NCBI RefSeq assembly: GCF_017349075.1
Contig: NZ_JAFMOF010000003.1
Coordinates: 62,001-126,000 of the forward strand
Origin: Streptomyces triculaminicus
GTDB taxonomy: Bacteria > Actinomycetota > Actinomycetes > Streptomycetales > Streptomycetaceae
Length of the DNA stretch: 64,000 nt
Direction of reading: 5' to 3'
Part shown: positions 1 through 10,314 of the stretch, piece after piece
How the letters are laid out: each line of letters opens with the position of its first letter
How positions within the stretch are numbered: the stretch's first letter is position 1
Translations under genes and position numbers: made by a program
The notes under the pieces: model-generated
Databases searched by the model: none
Seen by the model: only the letters and a program-made list of their open reading frames with translations
What the model was told of the DNA's origin: nothing

Positions 1-13
1 CGACCGAGGGCTC

Positions 14-1234
14 ATGGCCTGGCTGGTGGCCCGCGGTCTGATACCCGAGACGAGCCCCAAACGCGCCTTCGCCGTCGCGACCTTCATCAGCCTGATCGGC
101 AAGGGCCTCTTCATGTCCGGGGCCGCGTTGTTCTTCACCCGCTCCGTGGGCCTCCCGGTCGCCCAGGTCGGACTCGCCCTGGGCGCCGCCGCCCTGATCG
201 GACTCGCCGCCGGCGTCCCCGTGGGCCACCTGGCCGACCGGTACGGCCCGCGCGAGGTCTTCCGGCTCACGCTCTTCGTGCAGGCCCTCGCCGTGGCGGG
301 ACTGGTGTTCGTACGCTCCTTCCCGTCGCTGGTCGCGTGCCTGTGCGTGGTCGAGCTCGCCGTCTCGGCCGGCACGGCCGCCCGCGGCCCGCTGAACCGC
401 GCCCTGGGCGCCCCGAACCCCACCCACTACCGCTCCTACCTGCGTGCCCTCAACAACATCGCCATCGGCTGCGGAGCCCTCGCGGCCGGCGTCGTCCTGC
501 AGTTGGACACCAGGACCGCATACGTGTGCCTCATGCTCGGCACCGCCGTCCTGTTCCTCGCCTCCGCGGCCGCCTGCTCCCGCGTTCCGTCCGTGCCACC
601 GGTGGAGGCCCCGGTGGGAGGCAACCGCTGGCCGGTCCTGAAGGACAAGCCGTACGTGGTGCTCACGGTCCTCGACGGCATCATGTCCATCCAGAACCAG
701 ATGCTGAGCTTCGCCCTGCCGCTGTGGATCATCGGGCACACCGATGCACCACGGTGGTTCGTCGGTGCGAGCGTGGCCGTCAACACCGCCATCGTGGTCT
801 GCCTGCAGGTGCGGGTCAGCCGCGGCGTCGTCGACAACATGTCGGCCGGCCGCACCATGCGCCGCGCGGGGGCTGCACTCCTCCTCTCCACCGCCCTCAT
901 CGCGGTGGCGGGCGGCGCGCCCGGGTGGGTCGCCATGGTCGTCGTCCTACTCGGTGTGGTCTCCTTCACCGTGGGCGAACTGTGGTACGCGGCCGCCTCG
1001 TTCGAGCTGTCCTTCGGCCTCGCTCCCGAGCACGCACAGGGCCAGTACTCGGGTCTGTTCGCCATCGGCCAGGGCCTGTCCAACGCGATCGGCCCGCCGG
1101 TGCTCGGCCTGCTCTGCCTCGGCTGGGGCGAGCCGGGCTGGCTCACCGTGGGAGTGCTCTTCCTCGTCGCCGGCCAGTTCGTACCGCTCGTCGTGAGGTG
1201 GTCCGACCGCACGCGCACACACAGCCCGGGCTAG
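14..1234 (+). CDS. MFS transporter
   Basis: A 406-residue, very hydrophobic protein with about twelve predicted membrane segments, the usual size for a major facilitator superfamily permease. The loop after helix 2 (residues 71-81, GHLADRYGPRE) matches MFS motif A (GxLaDrxGrr). It should act in the cytoplasmic membrane as a proton-coupled exporter or importer; the substrate cannot be read from the sequence. The ATG at 14 follows a GAGGG box, but only 13 upstream bases are visible, so a longer start outside the window cannot be excluded. It stands alone on the plus strand, about 150 bases before the next gene. Confidence 0.85.
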   Translation: MAWLVARGLIPETSPKRAFAVATFISLIGKGLFMSGAALFFTRSVGLPVAQVGLALGAAALIGLAAGVPVGHLADRYGPREVFRLTLFVQALAVAGLVFVRSFPSLVACLCVVELAVSAGTAARGPLNRALGAPNPTHYRSYLRALNNIAIGCGALAAGVVLQLDTRTAYVCLMLGTAVLFLASAAACSRVPSVPPVEAPVGGNRWPVLKDKPYVVLTVLDGIMSIQNQMLSFALPLWIIGHTDAPRWFVGASVAVNTAIVVCLQVRVSRGVVDNMSAGRTMRRAGAALLLSTALIAVAGGAPGWVAMVVVLLGVVSFTVGELWYAAASFELSFGLAPEHAQGQYSGLFAIGQGLSNAIGPPVLGLLCLGWGEPGWLTVGVLFLVAGQFVPLVVRWSDRTRTHSPG

Positions 1235-1385
1235 GACCGTGCAGGAAACGCCCTCCGTGCCGACCGTACCGGCGACACCGATCGGACCGTGGAAGGACCG
1301 TCCACCGACCGCCGGGCCCGGCGGCCGGCACGGCACGTGGGTGCCGTAGCGCCGCCCCGGCCTGCCGGTGGGTAAGGATGGGGCC

Positions 1386-3413
<2,028 letters not shown>

Positions 3414-3456
3414 GGGGCGCGGGCCGGCGTGCTTCAGCCGCCGGCCGGCGTGTGCT

Positions 3457-4083
3457 TCAGGGGGTGAGGGTGCCGGCCAGGGTCAGCAGGGCGCGGTCCA
3501 GTGCGGGGACCAGCAGCTCCTTGGGCTGCCCGTGGTCGACCCAGTACATGATCGCCTCGTTGATCACCGCGAGGACGGCCGTGGCCGCGACGCGCAGCTC
3601 CAGCTCCTCGGGGGAGCGGCCGGTGCGCCGGGCCAGGGCGTCGGCGAACAGGCGGCAGTTCTCGACCGCGCTCTCGGCCGCGCGGCCGCGCAGCGCGGGC
3701 ACGTCGCGGATGAGCCGGGAGCACTGCCGCAGTTCACTGATGTCGCCCTCGACGGCCTGGCGCATGGCCTCCACGACGCCCTGCCGGACGGCCTCCATCG
3801 GGGGTTCGTCCGCCGGGCGGCCCAGGACGGCGGCGGCAAGCATCGGGTCGCACTCCCGTCTGAGCACGATGTCTTCCTTGGTGGGGAAGTAGCGGAAGAC
3901 GGTGCTGGGGGAGACGTCGGCGGCCTCGGCGATCCGGTCGACAGGCGTGGCGTCGTACCCGTGCTCCTCGAACAGCCGGTAGGCGGCGCGGCGGATCGCC
4001 TGGCGGGTCTGGATCTTCTTCCGCTCGCGCAGCCCGAGCCGGGAGCCGGGCTGAGGGCCGGAGGAGGTCTGTACTGAGGCCAT
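3457..4083 (-). CDS. TetR family transcriptional regulator
   Basis: A 208-residue repressor with an N-terminal TetR helix-turn-helix: recruitment helix RQAIRRAAYRLFEEHGYDAT, then VDRIAEAADVSPSTVFRYF. A variable ligand and dimer domain follows. The ATG at 4083 lies about 10 bases after GGAGA; an ATG at 4092 would overlap that box. Its target is unknown. The palindrome in front of hemolysin III (5177-5194) is a candidate, but no copy of it was seen in front of this gene, so the link is only by position. Confidence 0.85.
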   Translation of the reverse strand: MASVQTSSGPQPGSRLGLRERKKIQTRQAIRRAAYRLFEEHGYDATPVDRIAEAADVSPSTVFRYFPTKEDIVLRRECDPMLAAAVLGRPADEPPMEAVRQGVVEAMRQAVEGDISELRQCSRLIRDVPALRGRAAESAVENCRLFADALARRTGRSPEELELRVAATAVLAVINEAIMYWVDHGQPKELLVPALDRALLTLAGTLTP

Positions 4084-4234
4084 GGACAGCATTCTCCGGT
4101 ATCGATCTTGCGGCCCCGGCGGGCATTCCCGGCGTTCCGGGCGAGAACGCTGACGAGTCCCTGATTGTCAGTGGGGTGTGTGACCCTGTGTGCAGGGAAG
4201 GGGACCGGTCGTAAGGATCGGAAAGGGGAGGGGC

Positions 4235-4519
4235 ATGACGATTGCCGCTGTGCTGACCGCGCTGTTGTGCGTCGGCGGGTATGTGCTGATCGGTGAGCCG
4301 GCCGTGGTCGCGGTGGTGCTCGCGGGCGTGGGCGGGCTGGCCTGGCGGGTGGCCGCGGCCTCCAGGCCGCGGCCACCGCGCATGGGGAGAGCGCCGCGTG
4401 CGGGCGCGCCGTCCTCAGGCGCCTCGGGTGTCTCGGACGCCTCGGGTGTCTCAGGCGTGCGAATAGGCCACGAGGGAGATGCCCACATAGTGCGCGATGA
4501 ACGCCGCCAGGGTGAGTGA
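4235..4519 (+). CDS. Small membrane protein, unknown function
   Basis: A possible 94-residue protein starting at an ATG behind a strong GGGGAGGGG box. Residues 1-40 form one or two hydrophobic helices, then comes an Arg/Pro-rich basic segment (RPRPPRMGRAPR) and a Ser/Gly tail. The tail is coded by two near-identical copies of GCCTCGGGTGTCTC, and the last 69 bases overlap the 3' end of the hemolysin III gene on the other strand. The membrane part and start look like a real gene, while the tail may be low-complexity read-through. I do not recognise a family. Confidence 0.5.
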   Translation: MTIAAVLTALLCVGGYVLIGEPAVVAVVLAGVGGLAWRVAAASRPRPPRMGRAPRAGAPSSGASGVSDASGVSGVRIGHEGDAHIVRDERRQGE

Positions 4520-5173
4520 GTGGAACACCTCGTGGAAGCCGAACCACCGGGGTGAGGGGTTGGGGCGTTTGATCCCGTAGATCACGCCGCCCGCGGAGTA
4601 GAGGAGGCCGCCGACGATCACCAGGACGAGGACCGCGATGCCGCCCTTGCGCAGGAAGTCCGGCAGGAAGAAGACGGCGGCCCATCCCATCGCGATGTAG
4701 CAGGGGATGTAGAGCCAGCGGGGCGCGCCGACCCAGAAGACGCGGAAGGCGATGCCGGCCGCGGCCGCCGCCCAGACCGCCCACAGCAGCACCTGGCCCC
4801 GGCTGCCGGGGACCAGGAGCATGGTCAGCGGGGTGTAGGTGCCCGCGATGATGAGAAAGATGTTCGCGTGGTCGAGGCGGCGCAGCACGGCGGTGGCGCG
4901 CGGGCTCCAGTCGCCGCGGTGGTACAGCGCGCTGATGCCGAACAGCAGGCAGGCGCTGAGCACGTACACCGCACAGGCGACGCGGCCGCGCGTGCTGTCG
5001 GCCAGGGCGGTGAGGAAGACGCCGGAGATCAGTACGGCCGGGAACATCCCGGCGTGCAGCCAGCCGCGCAGCCGGGGTTTGGCCGGGACGTCCGGCACGG
5101 TGGGCGTGAGGGGCGCGGAGGGCGCGGAGAGCGCGAGTTGCGCTGCGTCGGGCGCGGGAGTCATGGACGCCAT
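4451..5173 (-). CDS. Hemolysin III family (PAQR/TrhA) membrane protein
   Basis: Seven predicted membrane helices with the family signatures SALYHR in the first third, DHANIFLIIAGTYTP in the middle and HEVFHSLTLAAFIAHY at the end. These conserved His/Asp residues form the metal site of the adiponectin-receptor-like (PAQR) superfamily. Members sit in the cytoplasmic membrane; bacterial ones are linked to membrane-lipid homeostasis. I chose ATG 5173 (about 240 residues; ATG 5164 is also possible) over the longest start at 5224, because a perfect palindrome at 5177-5194 would otherwise be coding. With promoter and operator so close, the mRNA may be leaderless. Confidence 0.85.
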   Translation of the reverse strand: MASMTPAPDAAQLALSAPSAPLTPTVPDVPAKPRLRGWLHAGMFPAVLISGVFLTALADSTRGRVACAVYVLSACLLFGISALYHRGDWSPRATAVLRRLDHANIFLIIAGTYTPLTMLLVPGSRGQVLLWAVWAAAAAGIAFRVFWVGAPRWLYIPCYIAMGWAAVFFLPDFLRKGGIAVLVLVIVGGLLYSAGGVIYGIKRPNPSPRWFGFHEVFHSLTLAAFIAHYVGISLVAYSHA

Positions 5174-5176
5174 GCT

Positions 5177-5194
5177 ACCTACGGGACCGTAGGT
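5177..5194 (-). promoter_or_regulatory. Palindromic operator in front of hemolysin III gene
   Basis: Perfect inverted repeat ACCTACGG-GA-CCGTAGGT, 8-base arms and a 2-base spacer, three bases upstream of the preferred start at 5173. The size and symmetry suit a TetR-type dimer. It probably overlaps the -10 region. The regulator is not identified. Confidence 0.6.
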
Positions 5195-5427
5195 TACGGA
5201 CAGGTACCACGTGGTGATGCTCACGAAGGTGCCCCCTGGACAGATCGGATGAGTAGTCGGATGATCAAATGAGTGTGGGCGGCACCGGATGAGCGGTCAC
5301 GAAGCGTCTGGGTCGCAGCCCCCAAGGGGCATACATGTGCAGAGACGGTCCTTGCGGACACCGCAGGGGCCGTACACCCTCAACCATCTGACGCCGGGCA
5401 AGCGGGTCCCGGCGGAACGGAGCGATC

Positions 5428-7257
5428 GTGGCGCGCAGCAGTGCGGCTCCCACCACCCCCACCAACCACCAGGAGCTGATCTCCTGGGTCGACGAGATCG
5501 CCGCCCTCACACAGCCGGACCGCGTGGTCTGGTGCGACGGATCCGAGGCCGAGTACGAGCGTCTGTGCGAAGAGCTCGTGGCCAAGGGCACCTTCCGCAG
5601 GCTCGACCCGGTCAAGCGCCCCAACTCCTACTACGCCGCCTCCGACCCCAGCGACGTGGCGCGCGTCGAGGACCGTACGTTCATCTGCTCCGAGAAGGAG
5701 GAGGACGCGGGCCCGACCAACCACTGGAAGGCCCCCGCCGAGATGCGGGAGCTCTTCGCGGGCAAGGAGGGCGACGGAGGCATCTTCCGCGGCTCCATGC
5801 GCGGCCGCACCATGTACGTCGTGCCCTTCTGCATGGGCCCGCTCGGCTCGTCGCTCTCCGCCATCGGCGTCGAGATCACCGACTCCGCCTACGTCGCCGT
5901 CTCGATGCGCACCATGACCCGCATGGGCCAGGCCGTCCTCGACGAGCTCGGCACCGACGGCTTCTTCGTCAAGGCGGTCCACACCCTCGGCGCTCCGCTC
6001 GCCGAGGGCGAGGCCGACGTGCCCTGGCCGTGCAACTCCACCAAGTACATCTCGCACTTCCCCGAGGACCGCGAGATCTGGTCCTACGGCTCCGGCTACG
6101 GCGGCAACGCCCTGCTGGGCAAGAAGTGCTACGCCCTGCGCATCGCCTCCGTGATGGCGCGCGACGAGGGCTGGCTGGCCGAGCACATGCTCATCCTCAA
6201 GCTGACCCCGCCGCAGGGCGAGGCCAAGTACGTGGCCGCCGCCTTCCCCTCCGCCTGCGGCAAGACCAACCTCGCCATGCTGGAGCCCACGATCTCCGGC
6301 TGGACCGTGGAGACCATCGGCGACGACATCGCCTGGATGCGCTTCGGCGAGGACGGCCGCCTCTACGCCATCAACCCCGAGGCCGGCTTCTTCGGCGTCG
6401 CCCCCGGCACCGGCGAGAACACCAACGCCAACGCCATGAAGACCCTCTGGGGCAACTCGGTCTTCACCAACGTCGCCCTCACCGACGACAACGACGTCTG
6501 GTGGGAGGGCATGACCGAGGACAAGCCCGCGCACCTGACCGACTGGCGCGGCAACGACTGGACGCCGGGCAGCGACGCCCCCGCCGCCCACCCCAACGCC
6601 CGCTTCACCGTGCCCGCCTCGCAGTGCCCGATCATCGCGCCCGAGTGGGAGGACCCCAAGGGCGTGCCGATCTCGGCCATCCTCTTCGGCGGCCGCCGCG
6701 CCACGGCCGTGCCGCTGGTGACCGAGTCCTTCTCCTGGCAGCACGGCGTCTTCCTCGGCGCCAACGTCGCCTCCGAGAAGACCGCCGCCGCCGAGGGCAA
6801 GGTCGGCGAGCTGCGCCGCGACCCGTTCGCCATGCTGCCGTTCTGCGGCTACAACATGGGCGACTACATGGGTCACTGGGTGAACGTCGGCGCCGACAAG
6901 GACCAGGCCAAGCTGCCGAAGATCTACTACGTCAACTGGTTCCGCAAGAACCAGGCGGGCGACTTCGTCTGGCCCGGCTTCGGCGAGAACAGCCGCGTGC
7001 TGAAGTGGATCGTCGAGCGCCTCGACGGCCGGGCCGAGGGCGTCGAGACCCCCATCGGCATCCTGCCGACGAAGGAGGCCCTCGACACGGACGGCCTGCA
7101 GCTGGCCGACGCCGACCTCGACCTGCTGCTGACGGTCGACAAGGAGGTCTGGCGCGAGGAGGCGGCGCTGGTGCCCGCGCACCTCGACACCTTCGGTGAC
7201 CACACCCCGAAGGAGCTGTGGGACGAGTACCGCGCGCTGGTCGAGCGCCTGGGCTGA
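5428..7257 (+). CDS. pckG: Phosphoenolpyruvate carboxykinase (GTP)
   Basis: The 609-residue enzyme converts oxaloacetate plus GTP to phosphoenolpyruvate, GDP and CO2 in the cytoplasm, the entry step of gluconeogenesis. GTP-type hallmarks are present: the P-loop FPSACGKTN at residues 273-281, with the hyper-reactive Cys277, the substrate region RTMYVVPFCMGP and the motif NWFRKN near residue 500. Length matches the GTP family (about 600) rather than the shorter ATP form. The GTG start at 5428 follows GGAACGGAG. It is monocistronic and followed by a hairpin terminator. Confidence 0.97.
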   Translation: MARSSAAPTTPTNHQELISWVDEIAALTQPDRVVWCDGSEAEYERLCEELVAKGTFRRLDPVKRPNSYYAASDPSDVARVEDRTFICSEKEEDAGPTNHWKAPAEMRELFAGKEGDGGIFRGSMRGRTMYVVPFCMGPLGSSLSAIGVEITDSAYVAVSMRTMTRMGQAVLDELGTDGFFVKAVHTLGAPLAEGEADVPWPCNSTKYISHFPEDREIWSYGSGYGGNALLGKKCYALRIASVMARDEGWLAEHMLILKLTPPQGEAKYVAAAFPSACGKTNLAMLEPTISGWTVETIGDDIAWMRFGEDGRLYAINPEAGFFGVAPGTGENTNANAMKTLWGNSVFTNVALTDDNDVWWEGMTEDKPAHLTDWRGNDWTPGSDAPAAHPNARFTVPASQCPIIAPEWEDPKGVPISAILFGGRRATAVPLVTESFSWQHGVFLGANVASEKTAAAEGKVGELRRDPFAMLPFCGYNMGDYMGHWVNVGADKDQAKLPKIYYVNWFRKNQAGDFVWPGFGENSRVLKWIVERLDGRAEGVETPIGILPTKEALDTDGLQLADADLDLLLTVDKEVWREEAALVPAHLDTFGDHTPKELWDEYRALVERLG

Positions 7258-7285
7258 GCCCTCCTGCCCGCCCGAGGGTGCACCT

Positions 7286-7323
7286 CGCTCCCGTCCGCAG
7301 CACCGTTGCTGAGGGCGGGAGCG
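7286..7323 (+). terminator. Hairpin terminator after pckG
   Basis: CGCTCCCG (7286-7293) pairs with CGGGAGCG (7316-7323) with further pairing inside, 28 bases after the pckG stop. No T-run follows, as is usual in GC-rich actinobacteria. Confidence 0.6.
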
Positions 7324-7411
7324 GGCCTGTTTCGGTAACGGTGCGAAGGCTTGGGTCTCGCTACTAGCCTGACGTCTCGGATGCGTTCTTGAAGGTGTTG
7401 GGGGAGACAGA

Positions 7412-8257
7412 GTGGGCGTACCACCGGCAGAGCCTCATGGCGGCGATTACCTTCTCCAGCCACCGCGGCAGGTGACCAACGAGCTCTCCGGGAGCGTGAC
7501 CGGACCTGTCTTTCAGGCAGGAGTGGTGCACAACGTCACTCTCAACTACCAGACCGGCCCTGTAGCGACACCCGCCTCTCTAACTGGTCAGGTTCCGGCT
7601 GCCGGCGCTCTCGGGGCAAAGGTGCCCCGGACCCGTGAAGAGCTCACGAAGACCCGAGAGGCAATGCCGAATCTCTGGGAGTACCTCCTCCTCGCCGGAG
7701 AGCTGTGCGTGGGATTGAAGGGGCTTGAGTCCAAGCGGTTCGACTACAACCTGGGGCACCGTGACAGCGGCCGCGTGCTGCTGGATGAGGACGGTGCAAC
7801 TGCCCACCTGGTGGGAGCCTTCAGCGAAATGCAGCAGATCGTCTCCGGCGCCGAGAGATGGCTGTCTCAAGATGCGCAGCACAAGGCACTCGGACCTCCC
7901 GGAACGCCGGGCGACCCCGAGCTGATCGGGCACCTCGCCGGGCGACTGTTGGGCGTCTACGAATCCCTCATCGACTGGGCCGTTGATCTACGGTCTGAAC
8001 GGCCACCGGCCCACATGCTCCGACTGTTCGAGCTCGCATCGCTCTATCCGCGTGCGTCGATCAAGGGCTTCGAATCGTTCGTCGAGACCCTGGTAGAGGA
8101 AACGGACCGGGCCTCGGCTGCCTTGGCCAGGCAGGATGGCGGGGTTGCCACCATCACGGTCACCTACGTCATGACAATCGACCCTGATGTCACCAAGCAA
8201 TTTGAGAAAGAAAAGCGCAATGTCAGGAAGGGCCGCAAGGGAGCCGCATGGTTCTGA
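7412..8257 (+). CDS. Hypothetical protein with RHIM/BASS-like N-terminal motif
   Basis: A 281-residue protein with a GTG start at 7412 behind GGGGGAG. Residues 23-42 (NELSGSVTGPVFQAGVVHNV) match the short actinobacterial pattern N-x-x-SG-x-V-x-GPV-hydrophobic-Q-AG. From memory, that pattern resembles the bacterial amyloid signalling motifs (BASS, RHIM-like) found on NLR-type proteins and their effectors. A Gly/Ala/Pro linker follows, then a mainly alpha-helical domain (about 70-235), a beta-rich stretch (ATITVTYVMTI) and a Lys/Arg-rich tail. No enzyme motif or membrane segment is evident. No NLR or STAND ATPase gene is adjacent. Function is unknown. Confidence 0.7.
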   Translation: MGVPPAEPHGGDYLLQPPRQVTNELSGSVTGPVFQAGVVHNVTLNYQTGPVATPASLTGQVPAAGALGAKVPRTREELTKTREAMPNLWEYLLLAGELCVGLKGLESKRFDYNLGHRDSGRVLLDEDGATAHLVGAFSEMQQIVSGAERWLSQDAQHKALGPPGTPGDPELIGHLAGRLLGVYESLIDWAVDLRSERPPAHMLRLFELASLYPRASIKGFESFVETLVEETDRASAALARQDGGVATITVTYVMTIDPDVTKQFEKEKRNVRKGRKGAAWF

Positions 8258-8414
8258 CGCCCACCGTTCTTGCTCGAAGGGCGCTTGTGTGTGCGGGGCG
8301 TGCGGTACGGTCAGGTGTAATCGGGTGGCTTCGTAGCGTGAACGAAGCGACCCCCGACGCTGGCTGCAACCGGCGAAGGGGGTCTGCACCCGCGAGGAGA
8401 AGGTGCTCCCGCGA

Positions 8415-9383
8415 ATGTTGAAGCATGCTATCGCCCCCGCGCGTTTCTTCACCCAGGTGTCGAACGAGATCATCCGCCATCCACGCCTTTCGGCTGAAGC
8501 CGTGCGCCTGTTGACGTGGCAGCTGTCGTTGCCGGACGGCGTGGATCAGCCGCTGTCGGAGACGGCGAAGCGGGCGGGGATCAAGAAGACGGCGTTCGGC
8601 CGTGCGAAGGGCGAACTGAAGGCGGAAGGGTACGTCCACGAGTGGCACCGCCAGGGCTCGCGTGGCCGCTGGTCGACGACGCAACTCGTGTCGAACGTAC
8701 CGCTGAGCGCCGAGGAGGCGCTGGCCGTACGGGACGGAGACCGCCCCGCCGAGCCGCCGGCGGCCGTGGAACCGGCCGTCGGTGAGCCGGAGGGCCGGTC
8801 CGTCGGTCGCTCCCAAGACAACACTGAAGAGAACACGCACAACCCGCCCTCCCAGCCCTCCCGATTGATCGAGCGCGGCGCGCTGGCGCTCGCCTCCATC
8901 TCGCACCGCGAACGCCAACTGCGCCTGACGGGACGGGAAGTATCCGGGCTGGCCCCACTGGCCGCCGAGTGGTTGCTGCGAGGTGCCTCGCTGACCGACC
9001 TGCGTGAGGCGCTGACGCTGGGGCTTCCCGAACGCGTTCACTCGGCAGCGGCGCTGGTCCGCGACCGTCTGATGCGCAAGATGCCACCAGTACCGTCGTT
9101 CGCCGAGCAACGTACCGTCCTGGATGCCCCGCCTGAGCCACGCGTGGCGAGCATGCGCGAATGCCAGGGCGATCACGTCCAGCCGCGACTGTTCCGCCCG
9201 GTGGCGGGGGAGACTCTGTGCTCGGCCTGCCGCCGGGAACGGGCGGAGGAAGCGGTCGCCGAAAGTGTGTCGGAGGCGTCTCCTCCTGCTGCCGCACGGG
9301 GCGCGGCGGCAGTGCGAGCGGCGCTCCGCGCCGGTGAGCCCGCCATTGTCAGCGGGCCGCCGCGCCCACGTAGGTTGGGATGA
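8415..9383 (+). CDS. Winged-helix DNA-binding protein with C-terminal zinc-knuckle-like motif
   Basis: About 322 residues. The first 90 form a helix-turn-helix of the kind found in replication-initiator-like and MarR-like proteins: VRLLTWQLSLPDGVDQPLS, then ETAKRAGIKKTAFGRAKGEL and a wing EWHRQGSRGRWSTTQL. The middle is low-complexity Pro/Glu. Near the C-terminus CQGDH and CSACRRE could bind one zinc. ATG 8415 sits 11 bases after GAGGAGAAGG; an upstream GTG at 8403 would overlap that box. It lies between the amyloid-motif gene and the small minus-strand operon. It is likely a regulator of unknown targets. Confidence 0.7.
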   Translation: MLKHAIAPARFFTQVSNEIIRHPRLSAEAVRLLTWQLSLPDGVDQPLSETAKRAGIKKTAFGRAKGELKAEGYVHEWHRQGSRGRWSTTQLVSNVPLSAEEALAVRDGDRPAEPPAAVEPAVGEPEGRSVGRSQDNTEENTHNPPSQPSRLIERGALALASISHRERQLRLTGREVSGLAPLAAEWLLRGASLTDLREALTLGLPERVHSAAALVRDRLMRKMPPVPSFAEQRTVLDAPPEPRVASMRECQGDHVQPRLFRPVAGETLCSACRRERAEEAVAESVSEASPPAAARGAAAVRAALRAGEPAIVSGPPRPRRLG

Positions 9384-9416
9384 GGCTGCGGAATCGGGAC
9401 GGAGCCAGGGCGATGT

Positions 9417-9614
9417 CTACGACGGGCTCCTGCTCTCCTCGCGGACGCAGTCCAGGCAGCACCATCCCTTGCGAGCCACGAGAGTTGTCCTTTCCCCCGG
9501 GTGCCTGCCGCACCATTCCGAGGGCCCGGACCGGTCAGGCAGGTCACGCTTGATCAGCATCCCGATGGCGTCCCGGGGGCGAAGCGGCTCGTCCGGGAGC
9601 GGCACGTCACTCAT
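9417..9614 (-). CDS. Small protein with zinc-binding Cys/His cluster
   Basis: A 65-residue protein, last gene of a three-gene minus-strand operon. Its C-terminal half has C-x2-H then C-C-x2-C (WCGRHPGERTTLVARKGWCC, then LDC), which looks like a treble-clef or zinc-ribbon knuckle. Its ATG lies inside ATGAGTGA, so it overlaps the stop of the gene before it by 8 bases and is probably translationally coupled. No family is recognised. Confidence 0.6.
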   Translation of the reverse strand: MSDVPLPDEPLRPRDAIGMLIKRDLPDRSGPSEWCGRHPGERTTLVARKGWCCLDCVREESRSPS

Positions 9615-9837
9615 CGTCGCTGTCACCCTCCTCTGGCTCCGGCACAGGGATCACGATCTCCTGCTCGAACACGTCATACCCGTTCACTTCGTCTGTGCCA
9701 CCCATGAGCGGGCTCCTTCGCGCGGGGAGTTTGACGTCGCCGAGGCGGCCGCACTCCGGACACGAGGTGCCCGGCGCGGACGCCGCAGACAGCCCGGAGG
9801 TGTGGGGCAGAGGAATGAGCGGGCGGGGCATCAGCAT
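9607..9837 (-). CDS. Small acidic-tailed protein, unknown function
   Basis: A 76-residue protein, middle gene of the three-gene operon. It has one Cys pair (CPECG, residues 26-30) and a strongly acidic end (PEPEEGDSDDE). Its ATG overlaps the stop of the 102-residue gene by 7 bases (ATGCTGA), and its own stop overlaps the next ATG. An alternative ATG lies two codons in. Tight overlaps on both sides argue that it is real. Function is unknown. Confidence 0.55.
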   Translation of the reverse strand: MLMPRPLIPLPHTSGLSAASAPGTSCPECGRLGDVKLPARRSPLMGGTDEVNGYDVFEQEIVIPVPEPEEGDSDDE

Positions 9838-10139
9838 GCTTGGCTCCCGGCCCGCAGGAGGCGCTCGTCGACCGGGTGGCCCGGTGCGGGCTCGATGGTG
9901 CGGATATCGGCGGTGAACTCGTGGCCACCACGCTCCGGGCGCAGATAGACGTGACCGTTTTCCCTGGCACCGGTCCAGGGGTCGCCGAGGTGCGTGATCA
10001 CGGCGACGCGGTCGTCGATCACGACGCGTGCACCGCGGACCACCCACGCGGGCGAAGTGCTGGGCGCCCCGGAGCGATCCTGGACCGCAGGGGGCAATGT
10101 CTCCTTGAGAAACCACTTTTCACGCATCGTGTGCGTCAT
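9831..10139 (-). CDS. Conserved-looking small protein, first gene of divergent operon
   Basis: A 102-residue protein. ATG 10139 is preceded by GAGAGGAC. The middle is predicted to be beta-rich (WVVRGARVVIDDRVAVITHL, then GHVYLRPERGGHEF), like a small SH3-type barrel. It reads away from the XRE regulator at 10315, with 175 bases between them, and leads an operon of three overlapping small genes. The arrangement resembles the many Streptomyces pairs of an XRE regulator with small partner proteins. Function is unknown. Confidence 0.6.
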   Translation of the reverse strand: MTHTMREKWFLKETLPPAVQDRSGAPSTSPAWVVRGARVVIDDRVAVITHLGDPWTGARENGHVYLRPERGGHEFTADIRTIEPAPGHPVDERLLRAGSQAC

Positions 10140-10314
10140 GGCGTTCGGTCCTCTCGGTGGGGTGCCCGCTGTGCTGTGGACTGGTTGTGTGTCCAGTCCA
10201 CCGCCGCCGAGAGAGGGGAACGAGGTCGTTTCGGAGGACATATCGTCGGCCGTGCTCGTCTGGAGTACCGTCCGGTTCTCACAAGCCGCGCCCAAAGGCT
10301 CGCGGGGGTATTCG
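10140..10314. promoter_or_regulatory. Divergent promoter region, small operon / XRE regulator
   Basis: 175 non-coding bases between divergent starts at 10139 and 10315. It contains a short mirrored stretch, GACTGGTTGTGTGTCCAGTC (10179-10198), with arms GACTGG/CCAGTC. A shared promoter and operator for both transcripts is expected from the layout; no precise -10/-35 pair is claimed. Confidence 0.4.
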
